Below, piece after piece: positions 1 through 8,639 of a DNA stretch of 19,774 nt. The stretch lies in assembly GCA_003024985.2 (NCBI GenBank), contig PXIH01S0016722.1, one strand, 5' to 3'. The stretch comes from Euperipatoides rowelli. Lineage: Eukaryota; Onychophora; Udeonychophora; Euonychophora; Peripatopsidae. Each line of letters starts with the position of its first letter. The stretch's first letter is position 1. The translations under genes and the position numbers were made by a program. The notes under the pieces are model-generated. The model did no database searches. It was not told where the DNA came from and saw only the letters and a list, made by a program, of their open reading frames with translations.

Positions 1-65
1 TTAGATAGATACTGTAGATCCGAGATAAGCCAGACCTTCACTCAACATCGGTTAAGTGGTCCTAT

Positions 66-489
66 TACTAAAAGTAATAGCAAAAGCTGCAAACCGTCCA
101 ATCTTTTTTTTTTTTTTTTCTTTTTTGCCTGCACACTCTTCCTGACTGCAGATACATTTAAAATAACGAGGGATTCCAACAAAGAGTTTTACTAAAAATA
201 TTAGCAATTGCTGCAAACTGTCCGATCTTTTTTTTTTTTTTGCCTGCACACTCTTCTGGCTGCAGATACATTTAAAATACGAGGGATTCCAACAAAGTGT
301 TTTTTGCGGCAAACTGTGGGAAATGGGATAGCATTCATATGAAGATCCCAATATCAACTGTAACTATAACTGTCCAAACTTTTTTTTTTTGCTGGCACTC
401 TCCTGGTCGCTGATACTTTGAAAATAACTAGAGATTCCAACAAAGACTTTTTACTAAAAATAATAGCGATTGCTGAAACTGTCGGCTCT
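66..489. repeat. Degenerate minisatellite with internal poly-T tracts, about 115-bp unit
   Basis: Three diverged copies of one unit lie head to tail. Each has a poly-T run, then a GCCTGCACACTC-like block (near 127, 242 and, altered, 391), a GCAGATACATTTAAAAT-like block, GGATTCCAACAAAG (near 171, 284 and 432), and an ACTAAAAATAATAGC..GCTGCAAACTGTC block that leads into the next poly-T run. The first spacing is about 113-115 bp. The second is about 148 bp because unrelated sequence (about 311-365) interrupts the array. The long open frame on the minus strand here is only lysine codons read from the T tracts. The array sits in the intron before the first recognised exon. Confidence 0.8.
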
Positions 490-1140
490 TCTCCCCTATA
501 ATTAATTTATTTTGTTAAGAAAATGTAAACAAAATGATTAAAAACACAAATGTTTTATTTATTTATTTCTGAGGAAAAAAAAGTAAATTAAAGTGAATGG
601 TACAGTAGCTGTGGACAGTAAGGTAGTATATACAACTTTAAAAAGGTGCCTCTTTCTATGTCACACCAGTTGACATCTAATTAAAACAATCGACATCCAT
701 TTTAGCTATTTATTTTTTAGCGGAAGTCAAATTTCAATATTAAAATAGTCATAATTAATTAATTTTTTTACTGTTATATTTTTAATGAAATTTTATAATT
801 ATTTAAAGTACATTCTTTCATATTAACTAAAGTTGTTTTTTGGTTGTATATACCCTTTGATGTTTTAACTATTACATACAAACTACATAACAGAACCCAT
901 TTTCCCAAAAAATTAGAGGTTCATTTCTTAAAAAAAAAACTAGGGTCCAGGATCTTAATTTATGTTAGTTACTGCATAATTTAGCAACTGATATTGCAAA
1001 TAGAATTTTGTATCAAAATAGGGAATTATTTTAATAGAAATTATACTATAAATTATAAAATGTGTAGTAAAAATCGTAATGTTAATTTGAACACTTTCAG
1101 CTAAAGGGTTTTCTTTTTTAATTTTTAATATATTTTTCAG
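490..1140 (+). other. Intron, no gene seen
   Basis: AT-rich sequence with no coding potential that I can recognise on either strand. It ends in a pyrimidine-rich tract and TTTTTCAG at 1133-1140, the splice acceptor for the exon that starts at 1141. No upstream RAB3GAP1 exon could be found in 1-1140. Confidence 0.6.
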
Positions 1141-1427
1141 AAAGATCTGAGTATCCTCAAGCATTACAGAAGTTAACTGGTCCTGATCCCAATATCTTGC
1201 AAACAGTTGTATCCAAAGCAAAAACAAAGTTTCGACGGAAAAGCAAAGAAGGAATTATTCCTAAGGATATTCTGGATGAAATTCTTCTTTTCCTTTTCCC
1301 TGATGCTGTTGATCAATCTGAGAAATCAGCAGTTAAAGATCTTAATGAATCCAAGGAAACAATTGAATATATTGAAGAAGAACTTCTCAAGTCTGATTGC
1401 AATCTGATGGAAAAGGATGAAGATAAG
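1141..1427 (+). CDS. RAB3GAP1: RAB3GAP1-like internal exon (Rab3 GTPase-activating protein catalytic subunit)
   Basis: This is an internal coding exon of 287 nt. It starts after ..TATTTTTCAG. The first two bases complete a codon split by the upstream intron, and codons then run from 1143 (AGA) to AAG at 1425-1427, followed by the donor GTTGAC. The translation begins RSEYPQALQKLTGPDPN and has a basic stretch (KAKTKFRRKSKEG), then the hydrophobic segment ILLFLFPDAV, and ends in a Glu/Asp-rich linker. In the family, RAB3GAP1 with RAB3GAP2 forms a cytosolic complex that stimulates GTP hydrolysis by Rab3 and acts as the exchange factor for Rab18. Identification rests mostly on the next exon; this exon joins it in phase 0 across a 127-nt intron. 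The frame stays open 18 nt past the donor to a stop at 1443-1445, so an unspliced reading is possible but unlikely. Confidence 0.75.
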
Positions 1428-1554
1428 GTTGACTTTGTTATCTGAATCATATTTCTTTTATTTCTTTGTTATTTTATTATTGCTTCTTTTGCTTTAGCCT
1501 TTATTTTTGGGCTATGTTTTTTTTTTTTTCTTCTTAAATTATTTCATTTGATAG

Positions 1555-1727
1555 GATTTTTACAAGAGTTTCAAGTCTGCTCCTGAAAACAGCTTAACAT
1601 ATAGGCTGGCAATTGGTATTTGTCATATCAATTATAACTATGATGGTCTGCCAGCAATTGCCCATCTTTGGAATGAATTTGTATTAGAAATGCGTTTCCG
1701 ATGGGAAAATAACATCTCAATTAATGA
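1555..1727 (+). CDS. RAB3GAP1: RAB3GAP1-like internal exon (Rab3 GTPase-activating protein catalytic subunit)
   Basis: This is a 173-nt internal exon preceded by a T-rich tract and ..TTTGATAG, and followed by the consensus donor GTAAGTAAC at 1728. It starts in phase 0 with GAT and ends with two bases (GA) of a split codon. The peptide contains DFYKSFKSAPENSLTYRLA near the start and HLWNEFVLEMRFRWENN near the end. The blocks FKSAP..SLTY.LA and HLW.EFVLEMR.RWENN are hallmarks of the conserved Rab3GAP catalytic-subunit domain. The family's next block, a Leu/Cys-rich segment, should follow, but no exon encoding it was found to the right. The next exon is probably beyond this window, which makes the following intron at least 18 kb. 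Codon use and lack of stops contrast with the degenerate elements around it. Confidence 0.85.
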
Positions 1728-1807
1728 GTAAGTAACAACCGCTTAAAACTGGTTACTCAATGCTAGTAATATGTTGTTAAAATGGTATTTCTACATGAAA
1801 ATTTTCA

Positions 1808-2056
1808 TGTTGTATTTGTCTATCCGTGTTTTAATAACTACTTTAGACTAATCAACTAACAACTAGTAGTTTATTAATTACTAATAAAAATATTTATTTT
1901 ACATATAAATCATACTGGGCTCTTATCCATGTTAATAATAATAATGAAAATGAATTGATGTTCTAACAGTGCACTAACTATGATTAGTGACAAGTCATGT
2001 TGTGTATTCTGGTCTTTTATATTATCATGTTACTTAGCAGACACCAGTACACTACA
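1808..2056 (-). repeat. Gypsy-1 3' LTR
   Basis: This 249-bp block recurs at 6008-6249 in the same orientation. On the + strand it starts TGTTGTATTTGTCTATCC and ends CCAGTACACTACA, giving the TG..CA ends of an LTR. Long shared blocks include CATACTGGGCTCTTAT and ACTAACTATGATTAGT. The copies differ by many substitutions and small indels; by eye roughly 85-90% of bases agree, so the insertion is not recent. Confidence 0.92.
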
Positions 2057-2066
2057 TTACTCCCTT
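2057..2066 (-). promoter_or_regulatory. Gypsy-1 polypurine tract
   Basis: In element sense the bases just before the 3' LTR read AAGGGAGTAA, a purine run touching the LTR's TG. This is where plus-strand DNA synthesis of an LTR retrotransposon is primed. An 11-base G run at 2086-2096 lies further inside and is not adjacent to the LTR. Confidence 0.7.
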
Positions 2067-3180
2067 ATGAAGATATGAAGCTGACGGGGGGGGGGGCGTC
2101 TAGCTCTAGATTGAGGTTCGGTATCAACAGGGACTTATGACGATTGGATGGGGTCCGTATGGTCTTAGGATCTAGTGCTCCAGTCATTGGGATAACATAG
2201 GTGAAGTCCTCAGGTGATTCAGGCATCTTTCGAGAATGAAGGACGGAGCTGATCAAATTGTCTTTTCCCGAATTTTCCATCTTGAACTTCAAGGAGATAT
2301 GTCAAGAGTTCATACTTATTGTGAATTATGGCTTGCGTCAAGCAATCTGTGTTTTTTTTAGTTGAATGATTTTGTCAGTACTCTTTCATCCACTACAAAT
2401 GATCTTGGTTTCAAATTAAAAGTAGGTTCATAGGGGTATGGTTTGAAAGGGGGCTTTATAAGGTGTAGTCTATTGCGTAAATTGCGTCCTAGAAATACTT
2501 CTGCTGATTTTTTAGTGAAAAAGTGAGTAGAACATTATGCAATTAAAAGTTTGTTTATTCTAACTGTTTTAAGTGGTTTGCCATCAAATTTTTTCAGAAA
2601 CCGCTTTAAGATTTGGACAAAGTGCTTCAGTTGTCCGTTAAAAGAAGAATGGGATGGTGCCGAACGAGTATGATGAAAGCCCTTATTTCTACGATAGATT
2701 TCAAAATTTGAGGAGACAAATTGAGAGCCATTGTCTGTAACTAATTGAAAGGAGTAACCATAGTGTGTGAAAAATCCTAATATAGTTAATATGTTGTAGT
2801 GTCTTTAGAGTTTATTATGTGAACTTAGGCCAGTTTGAGTAGGCATCTACAATGACTAAGAACATGTGGCCCATAACAGGTCCAGCATAGGCTAAGTGTA
2901 TGCGTTCCCAAGGCTTCTCTGGCCTAATCCATGGATGTAAGGATGCTTTGGGGGGATCATTTGTTTGCAGAGTGTGTGATTCGCTAGATGTCTTGATGCC
3001 ATTATTTTTATTTTGCCAATGCTTGTATGGTGACTGTAATTCCTTCAGAAGAATTGGTCTCAAGGAGGTTGCAATTAGAACTTGTAGGCCCAATAATAAA
3101 AATCCATTCTGTTGAGAGGTTTAATTGGATTTAGATTTGAAGGACCATGTTAAATCTGCAGGAACTGATTGAGACCATCC
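2065..3180 (-). pseudogene. Gypsy-1 integrase and pol C-terminus (degenerate)
   Basis: The integrase is read in several frames. The catalytic core begins around 2815-2915 with PWERIHLAYAGPV and LVIVDAYSNWP. Family members have Asp at the first catalytic position in this block (D-F-A-G-P type), but the codon here at 2890-2892 is GCC, Ala. The second catalytic Asp is present in LVTDNGSQF (codon 2733-2735). The third, normally in a (A/V)ER(F) block, has become LKHF around 2630-2660. A C-terminal RQFDQLRPSF motif, as in gypsy pol tails, lies before the open stretch 2065-2292. Integrase would insert the cDNA copy into host DNA, but this one cannot be active. Confidence 0.85.
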
Positions 3181-3459
3181 AACTTTAGAGAAACAGAGAA
3201 CTGTGAGAAGGTAGAGTCAGGTGCAGTGTTTGCAGCAATATCCTGATAAGTTAAGGGAAAGGATTCTATCTGTTTAATCAGGAAAACATCTTCAGCTATT
3301 TCTTCAGGAGAAATTTTTTAGTTGGGCATGGAGAGCATGAAAGTGCAACTGCATTTAAGTTGGCTTTCAAAGGACGAAATTTAATATACGAGTCAACAGC
3401 TAATATAAGGGACCAGCGTTGCAGTCTAGCTGTCCCTAATACAGGCACTTGGGAATGAA

Positions 3460-4680
3460 TTAAAAATATGTGTAAGTGGCTTATGGTCAGTTAAGAGGAT
3501 GAATTAATATTGATGTAATTTATTTACGGCATAAATAATTGCTAGAGCTTGTTTTGATAGCTGAGAGTAGTTTCTTTTAGCTAGAGTTAAAGTTTGTGAT
3601 GCAAAAGCTATTGAACGTTCAGCTCCATCTGGGCTGATGTGTGATATCACAGTGCCTAGGCCTATTTGTGAAGCGTCTGCAGCAAGATTAATGCAAGTTT
3701 AAGATTATAATGTATGAGCATGTCTGAAGAAGGTACGCCCTATTTACCTTTAGAGATGCCTGTTGTCCTTCTTTGTTTCCAACACCATTTTGAGTTTTTA
3801 ATCGGAGTGCATTTAGAGGGGCTAAGAAGTGTTTAAATTTGGTAAAAACTTCCTATAGTAACTAATTAATACTAAGAAGGATCTTGCTGGTCAGCATCCT
3901 TAGGCTCAGGAGCCGACAGCAGTGATTTGATTTTATCTTGTGATGTGATGAACACCAGAGCTGTTGACTAAGTCCTAAATAAGCAACTTCCTTCTTTAGA
4001 CATTCACATTTTGCTTTATTTAGGGGTATACTAGCATTTGTAGCCTTTGTAATATGCCTTTGACATTTGAAAGTGTGAAGACAAATCAGGGCTGAAAATA
4101 AGAATGTCATCCAAGTAGCAAAAAACATTGGATAATCCTGTAAGAATTTTTCCATTAATTCCTGAAAGATAACAGGAGCTCAGGCAATTTCAAACGGAAG
4201 ACTATTAACTTAGAAGAGGCCTTTGTACGTGCTAATAGTTAAATATTTATTGATACTTCATCCGTCGAACCCTGCTAGTATGCTTGAGCTTAATTGAGTT
4301 TCGAGAATATGATACCACCAGCTAGCTTTGCTAGGATATTGTCGATGATTGGAAATGTATATTGGTCCACTAGCAAGACTGGGTTAAGGCCTACTTTGTA
4401 ATCTGCACAGATCCTTGTGAAATTATCCTTTTTTAGATAGATAGATAGATAGATCATCTATAGCAGCGCCTTCACACATGTGTTCCTCCAGGCCCTTGTC
4501 ACAAATTGGGACAATTGAGAAACCCATTTGAAGAATTTAATAGGAGTTAAAATTCTTTGAGTTTGTAGTTTATCTAGCTCTGCTTCAATTTTTGGAAGAA
4601 GAGCAAAAGTGTTCCTTTAAGATATTTTGGGACAGTGCCTTCCTTAACAAAATTATGAGTTTTAAAGTTTTTGATGGGAC
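3460..4680 (-). pseudogene. Gypsy-1 reverse transcriptase and RNase H (degenerate)
   Basis: Reverse-transcriptase motifs lie in order from high to low coordinate: RICADYK near 4400; FSKLN near 4310, where family members have Asp in place of the Asn; the MEKFLQDYP block at 4120-4155; and the catalytic YLDD box, intact but in a different frame, at 4106-4117. RNase H follows: LAADASQIGLGTVIS near 3640-3690, ASQTLTLAKRNYSQLSKQAL near 3550-3610, and LTDHKPL near 3480. In the NYSQLSKQAL block the usual conserved Glu (EKEA-type) is Lys. A 21-bp GATA microsatellite (4434-4454) sits just upstream of the RICADYK block. Multiple stops and shifts make this a relic. Confidence 0.85.
4434..4454. repeat. 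(GATA)n microsatellite within Gypsy-1 RT
   Basis: About five tandem TAGA units, within the pol relic just upstream (element sense) of the RICADYK block. It looks like a post-insertion expansion inside dead coding sequence. Confidence 0.85.
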
Positions 4681-4859
4681 CTAAGGCAGGTGTAAATAAT
4701 TACTCAAATTTTTTTTATACAGTTTGTTTAATTCGAACGAGGAATCAAATGAGTTATTATTAATGAAAAAAACTGGTGTTAACAGCTTTTCTAAAAAAAA
4801 AAAAACCTAAGACTTTGAACCATATCCTACCAATAAGGAGAACTAAACCTTCGTTAACT

Positions 4860-5115
4860 AAAAATAATCCTAAGTTTTTTTGCATGCTTGTTTTGATATA
4901 CAACATCCACAAGAGTTTTTCCAACTGAGAATCTGGTAATTGAAGGCACTTAAAATATTTTTTGTTTTGTTATATTTAACAAAAGGAATAGATTTTTTGA
5001 AAATATTGAGTGGCATTAATGATACAGCCACACTAGAGTCTAATTCAAAATTAATGTTTACTCCATTAATTTTTAATTTAAACATGAAAGGTCTAACTTC
5101 AGTGTTTTACATATT
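4860..5115 (-). pseudogene. Gypsy-1 aspartic protease (degenerate)
   Basis: A short open stretch (4870-5085) reads MFKLKINGVNINFELDSSVAV. Gypsy proteases of this family have KL.VNG....ELDTGAAVSL here. The catalytic D-T/S-G triplet is changed to D-S-S (Asp codon 5038-5040), so the flap-side Gly is lost. The protease would cut the Gag-Pol polyprotein. It lies between the gag zinc-knuckle region and RT, as expected, and the frame breaks on both sides. Confidence 0.8.
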
Positions 5116-5224
5116 GCTTTAATAGAAAAATGATTTAAAACAATTGGAGTAGGAGAACAAGAATCTTGTTCAATATTGTGAACTTTACGAGATTGCGCTT
5201 GTTTATTACAGTAGTCATTTTTCT

Positions 5225-5931
5225 TTGAATTATTTCAGCAAATAGGACTCGTGGCCTTTCTTCTTGAAACTGTTAAAAACTGTATTTTTGTATTTACAGT
5301 TTGCAGGAGAATGCAAAGAGGAACCACAGTGTTTACAAGTTTGCTTAACATCTGAAGTTGAAGGAGCTTTATTAGTATGTGAATGTTTTACTTTGCAAAC
5401 TTCAGTTCTGAAATTATTGGCACTATCAAATAATGAATCCCTAGCAGTCATATTTAGCAATAGATGCGATTTGGACTAATTTGCAAAATGATGAGCTGTC
5501 TTCCTCTGCTAGTAAATGTTTTTGGATATTAGGATTAAAAATGCCCTAAACAAATTGATCGGCTTGATTATTATCCAATGTATCGCTGAAATTGCAGTTT
5601 AAGCTTAACCTTCTGAGGGCTGCTACAAAATTGGAAATGGTTTCGTTTTGTGCCTGTTTTTGACTTCTGAATCTAAAACGCTTTATTCGGGAGTTTGGTT
5701 TTAAATGTTGGTTTAAGACTTCCAAAACTTTGTCCACCGTTTTAGAACTAGGTAAGTCTGGGGCGATCATATCACATAAATTAAAAGCAGTCTTCAATAA
5801 GTGGGAGAACTGTAGAGAGTTTAACTATCTTCTACTTTATTAGCGATTAGGTAATGTTTCAACCATTCACAATATCTAGGCCATTTAGAACGTTGTGGGT
5901 CAAAGCCATCAAATTTAGAATTAGCAAACAT
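5225..5931 (-). pseudogene. Gypsy-1 gag (capsid and nucleocapsid, degenerate)
   Basis: The start is placed at ATG 5929-5931, which opens MFANSKFDGFDPQ, then WPRYCEWLKHYLIANKVED, and hits a stop near 5825. The start of gag in this family has the same F..FDP....W..Y..R...YF.AN pattern. After a frameshift, 5546-5797 carries the capsid block ending KRFRFRSQKQAQNETISNFV and ALRRLSLNCNFSD. Another shift leads to 5230-5460, with an intact CCHC zinc knuckle (CKHCGSSLHSPANC, C-x2-C-x4-H-x4-C, near 5295-5336). A second knuckle has lost its Cys residues (FNSFKKKGH). Gag would package the element RNA. It lies directly downstream of the LTR and primer-binding region. Confidence 0.85.
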
Positions 5932-5989
5932 TTTAGTGTTCTATTTTATAGATTTTAAAAAATAACAGGTTAGATTATTGTGGCTTAAG

Positions 5990-6007
5990 AATGATCGTCG
6001 TCACCAA
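5990..6007 (-). promoter_or_regulatory. Gypsy-1 primer-binding region
   Basis: Immediately after the 5' LTR (element sense) the sequence reads TTGGTGACGACGATCATT. Its TTGGTGAC start is that of a tRNA primer-binding site like those in other animal gypsy elements. It is diverged from a clean tRNA 3' end, so the primer tRNA is not named. Confidence 0.55.
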
Positions 6008-6249
6008 TGTTGTATTTGTCTATCCATGTTTTAATAACTACACTTAATCAACTAACAACTAGTAGTTTATTAATTACTACTAAGAAGATTTATATATAAA
6101 TCATACTGGGCTCTTATGAGTCTATTTTAACAATAATAATTAAAATGAACTCATGTTCTAACTTCACTAACTATGATTAGTCACAAGTCATGTTATGTAT
6201 TCTGGTCTCCTATATTATCATGCTACGTAGTGGAGACCAGTACACTACA
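6008..6249 (-). repeat. Gypsy-1 5' LTR
   Basis: A 242-bp partner of 1808-2056, with the same ends (+ strand TGTTGTATTTG .. GTACACTACA) and shared interior blocks. Being the upstream LTR in element sense, it would have carried the promoter. Confidence 0.92.
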
Positions 6250-6419
6250 GTATTATTTTTTTATTTTTCATTTTTAAAAAATAATCATTAAAAATTGTTT
6301 CTGTAGATATAATCTAATGCTATATAATAGTTTGTAGTTTAAGAAATTTGTAATTGTAGTCAAAGATTTATAGATGGTATTTCTTTCCTTTGAGAGAGAT
6401 TAAATTTTCTCGATCCTAT

Positions 6420-6605
6420 GGGGAGTATTCACTGATGGTATGCATTAACAAGATTATAGAACATTTAATTGTCAAATACCTCTCCAACTAATCTGAATTT
6501 CCATATCACTCAATCCCTTAATAATAGTAATGAACTTCACTGTTACACCAACTTAAGCTAATCTTTTGATTGTGTAAATCAATACTTACTTGTTCAATAA
6601 CTCAA
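6420..6605 (+). mobile_element. Jockey-like non-LTR retrotransposon, 5' fragment (RT finger/palm)
   Basis: The + strand shows decayed RT motifs. INKIIEHLIVKYLSN near 6450-6495 resembles the S.KI.E..I...L block of jockey/CR1-type reverse transcriptases. Near 6550-6600 there is LS-stop-SFDCVNQYLLVQ-stop-L, matching the family's catalytic LSKAFD.V.H..LL..KL block with both Lys codons turned into TAA. The fragment is cut at 6605 by the Gypsy-2 LTR and resumes at 14479 in the same orientation, with the later RT motifs. The 5' edge is not clear; 6250-6419 is AT-rich with nothing recognisable. Confidence 0.65.
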
Positions 6606-6819
6606 TGTTGTGTCCTGTATTTTATGCTTCATCACATCTGAAGGGCTTAGACAACCAGTTTCTTTATATAAGGCCTTTATTTACAGAGGACTAGTACATA
6701 ATTACTTTCTAGCAGAGTAATCGTCTGCTTCTTCTAACCTCTCATCTCGTTCTTATTCTACACTCGCGTTACAATAATATTGCTTTACTATTTCGTATAG
6801 GTTAGTAGCCTACATAACA
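6606..6819 (-). repeat. Gypsy-2 3' LTR
   Basis: A 214-bp block, repeated at 14282-14478. On the + strand it starts TGTTGTGTCCTGTATTTT and ends CCTACATAACA. In element sense it holds AATAAA near 6669 (complement of TTTATT) and a TATATAA word near 6664, candidate polyadenylation and TATA signals. It has about 17 more bases than the other LTR, from several small indels. Confidence 0.93.
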
Positions 6820-6841
6820 TTACCCCCTTTTTTTTTTTTTT
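6820..6841 (-). promoter_or_regulatory. Gypsy-2 polypurine tract
   Basis: In element sense a long A run continues into AGGGGGTAA, directly before the LTR's TGTTATG. It is a textbook primer for plus-strand synthesis. Confidence 0.85.
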
Positions 6842-7314
6842 TACAAATAAATAAGTAAATAAGAAGAAAAGGTGTTTAGCTCTTATAATTAACATTAACA
6901 AAATAAAGTTCATTAAATTTCAACAACAAATGTTTGATCTAAAGTTAAACCAGAATTTTCAATATAATAAACACATTGATGTTATTTACCAATAACGTAA
7001 CAATATAAGGCATCAAACATAATCAAACCTTAGAATAGTAGAAAATGTCTGTACAAACTTAACACAAATCAGTTTTGTTTTGCTTTACAAAACTGTTCAA
7101 ATTAGCACTAGCTTTTTTTTGGAAACCAATTAAAATTAACATGTCTTTTTTTTTTTAAGACAGTTCATTATTACCACTTACTATTGTCATTTGTTTTGTT
7201 TTTTTCTTTTTTTTTATGTTATTCAGACCTCTTCTATCAATCTTCTTGGTTTGAACACAATTTCTCTTAAATCATATCCCTGGTTGTCCTGGACATCTTC
7301 ATCCTTTCATCCGT
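6842..7314 (-). other. Gypsy-2 3' untranslated stretch
   Basis: AT-rich sequence between the last codon relic of pol (about 7315) and the polypurine tract. No coding signal was seen on either strand; open frames on the + strand are T-rich antisense. Confidence 0.6.
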
Positions 7315-8519
7315 TTATTCAGTATTCTCTGGGGTCTCATTGGGGATTGCATTTTCTACTTCTTCTTCTGCATTCTTATTTGTTGTTGTTTCAAAAGGAA
7401 TGTCCATTTCGTCTGGAGGTAATATCTTGAAAATTGAAATATTTCTAGTAACAGTTTTACTGTTGTTTGATGCTGTCTGATCTGGAGCACCACCTCTTGC
7501 AGGTGAAGATCCAACTTAGTAAAATAAATAAATAAATTATTTATGTCCCACTTACTCCTGTTACAGTTAGGGGTGTCACTTCATAACATGAGGTTTGCTG
7601 TTTTTCTTGTCTCTTTTAACTAGACTTTGTCTCCTATCTTGGGTACTTTTTCTATGATTTTATTATTCTCCACAAATCTTGTTTCTGCAGCTTGACCAGC
7701 TGTTTTGATTCTGGCTTGTATAATTTGCCAATCTTCTGATGTTGGTATTTGACTTGAGTCAGGAATGTTGGTACTACATTTGTAGGTAAACATAAGGCTG
7801 ACAGGAGTTGTTTTGGTCACAGAGTATCTCTTATTTATATAGTCTAAAAGTATTTTATTCCTCATTTCTTTCCAACTACTTGACCTTTGATTTGCTATTT
7901 TAATTATTTTGACGATAGTTCCATTGAATCTTGCTACCTGGCCATTTGCCCTAGGCCAGTATGGAGTGATTCTTCTGTGCTGTATTCCTGCTTAATCAAC
8001 AAATACTTTGAACTCAGCACTCTGGAATGGAAAACCATTATCTGTAATTATTGTTTCTGGGTACCCAAAGGTTGAGAAAATGTAATCTAGTCTTAGTATG
8101 TTAACTCTGGCTGATGTTGATGGAACTATTTCCACTATAGGGAATTTACTGAATTGGTCTACCAGGATCAGCTGATATTCTCCTGTTGCTAATGGGCCTT
8201 TGTGGTCAATATTGAGGACTGACCATGGTTTACTTACTGTGTCTGACGACTGTATTTTGGGGTGACTTTTGAGTTCTACTACTCCTTGGCAATCAATGCA
8301 CTTCTTTACAGTTTTTTCTGCTAACAAATCCATTCATGGGAACCATACCTTGTCTCTCAGCATCGACTTCATCCGGACTATGCCTTGATGTGAACCATGT
8401 GCCTGTTGAACAATCTTGCTTTGTAATGCTTTGGGAAAAATTAGTCTGGCTCCTCTTAGTACAATTGATCTGTCTTTGTTTGCTGATAGTTCATACTTTA
8501 CTTTTTTGAATGGTTCCAA
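7315..8519 (-). pseudogene. Gypsy-2 integrase and C-terminal tail (degenerate)
   Basis: The HHCC zinc domain is visible as AHGSHQGIVRMK (near 8370-8405), then KKCIDC near 8285-8305, separated by one stop at 8334. The catalytic core follows: LNIDHKGPL (first Asp, codon 8205-8207), LVDQFSKFPIVEIV, IITDNGFPF (second Asp, codon 8040-8042), and PYWPRANGQVARF. The third catalytic residue, Glu 35 positions after the second Asp in this family, is Ala here (GCA, codon 7932-7934). One stop at about 7992 interrupts the core. A C-terminal region (7620-7865) keeps the frame to GDKV. After a decayed stretch, an open acidic tail runs from about 7505 to a stop at 7315-7317. Confidence 0.9.
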
Positions 8520-8639
8520 GTCTTTAGATTTTTACTAATCTCCTGAATATATATTGCTTATTACTTTCTGAAGGACTTCATCCTGTTTTATTTGTTCTAA
8601 GATAACCTTGATGTTTATATATTTTGGTTTGGTGCATTC

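Larger units (their letters stand above)
1808..6249 (-). mobile_element. Gypsy-1: full-length but decayed Ty3/gypsy LTR retrotransposon
   Basis: A 4.44-kb element, antisense to the host gene. In element orientation it runs: 5' LTR (6249-6008), primer-binding region starting TTGGTGACGACGA, gag (from 5931), protease, reverse transcriptase, RNase H, integrase, polypurine tract AAGGGAGTAA, 3' LTR (2056-1808). Both LTRs start TGTAGTG and end ACAACA in element sense. The domain order PR-RT-RH-IN defines Ty3/gypsy. The pol wording (YLDD box, an AGP block in integrase, TDNG) resembles the widespread animal family annotated as K02A2.6-like. Every domain carries stops or frameshifts. The flanks (TTTCA before 1808, GTATT after 6249) do not form a target duplication, so it has decayed or one edge is rearranged. 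Confidence 0.92.

Noticed and set aside
52-357. Lysine-rich 101-codon frame on the minus strand
   Set aside because: It is a translation of the poly-T minisatellite; lysine runs come from T tracts, and the frame has no domain.
2900-3115. Open frame on the + strand over Gypsy-1 integrase
   Set aside because: It is the antisense of the integrase relic on the minus strand, which has recognisable motifs.
1798-6254. Target-site duplication for Gypsy-1
   Set aside because: The flanks TTTCA and GTATT do not match; no shift of the LTR border by a few bases gives a convincing pair.
7191-7430. 79-codon frame on the + strand
   Set aside because: T-rich, Phe/Leu/Ser-rich antisense of the Gypsy-2 pol tail and 3' untranslated stretch.
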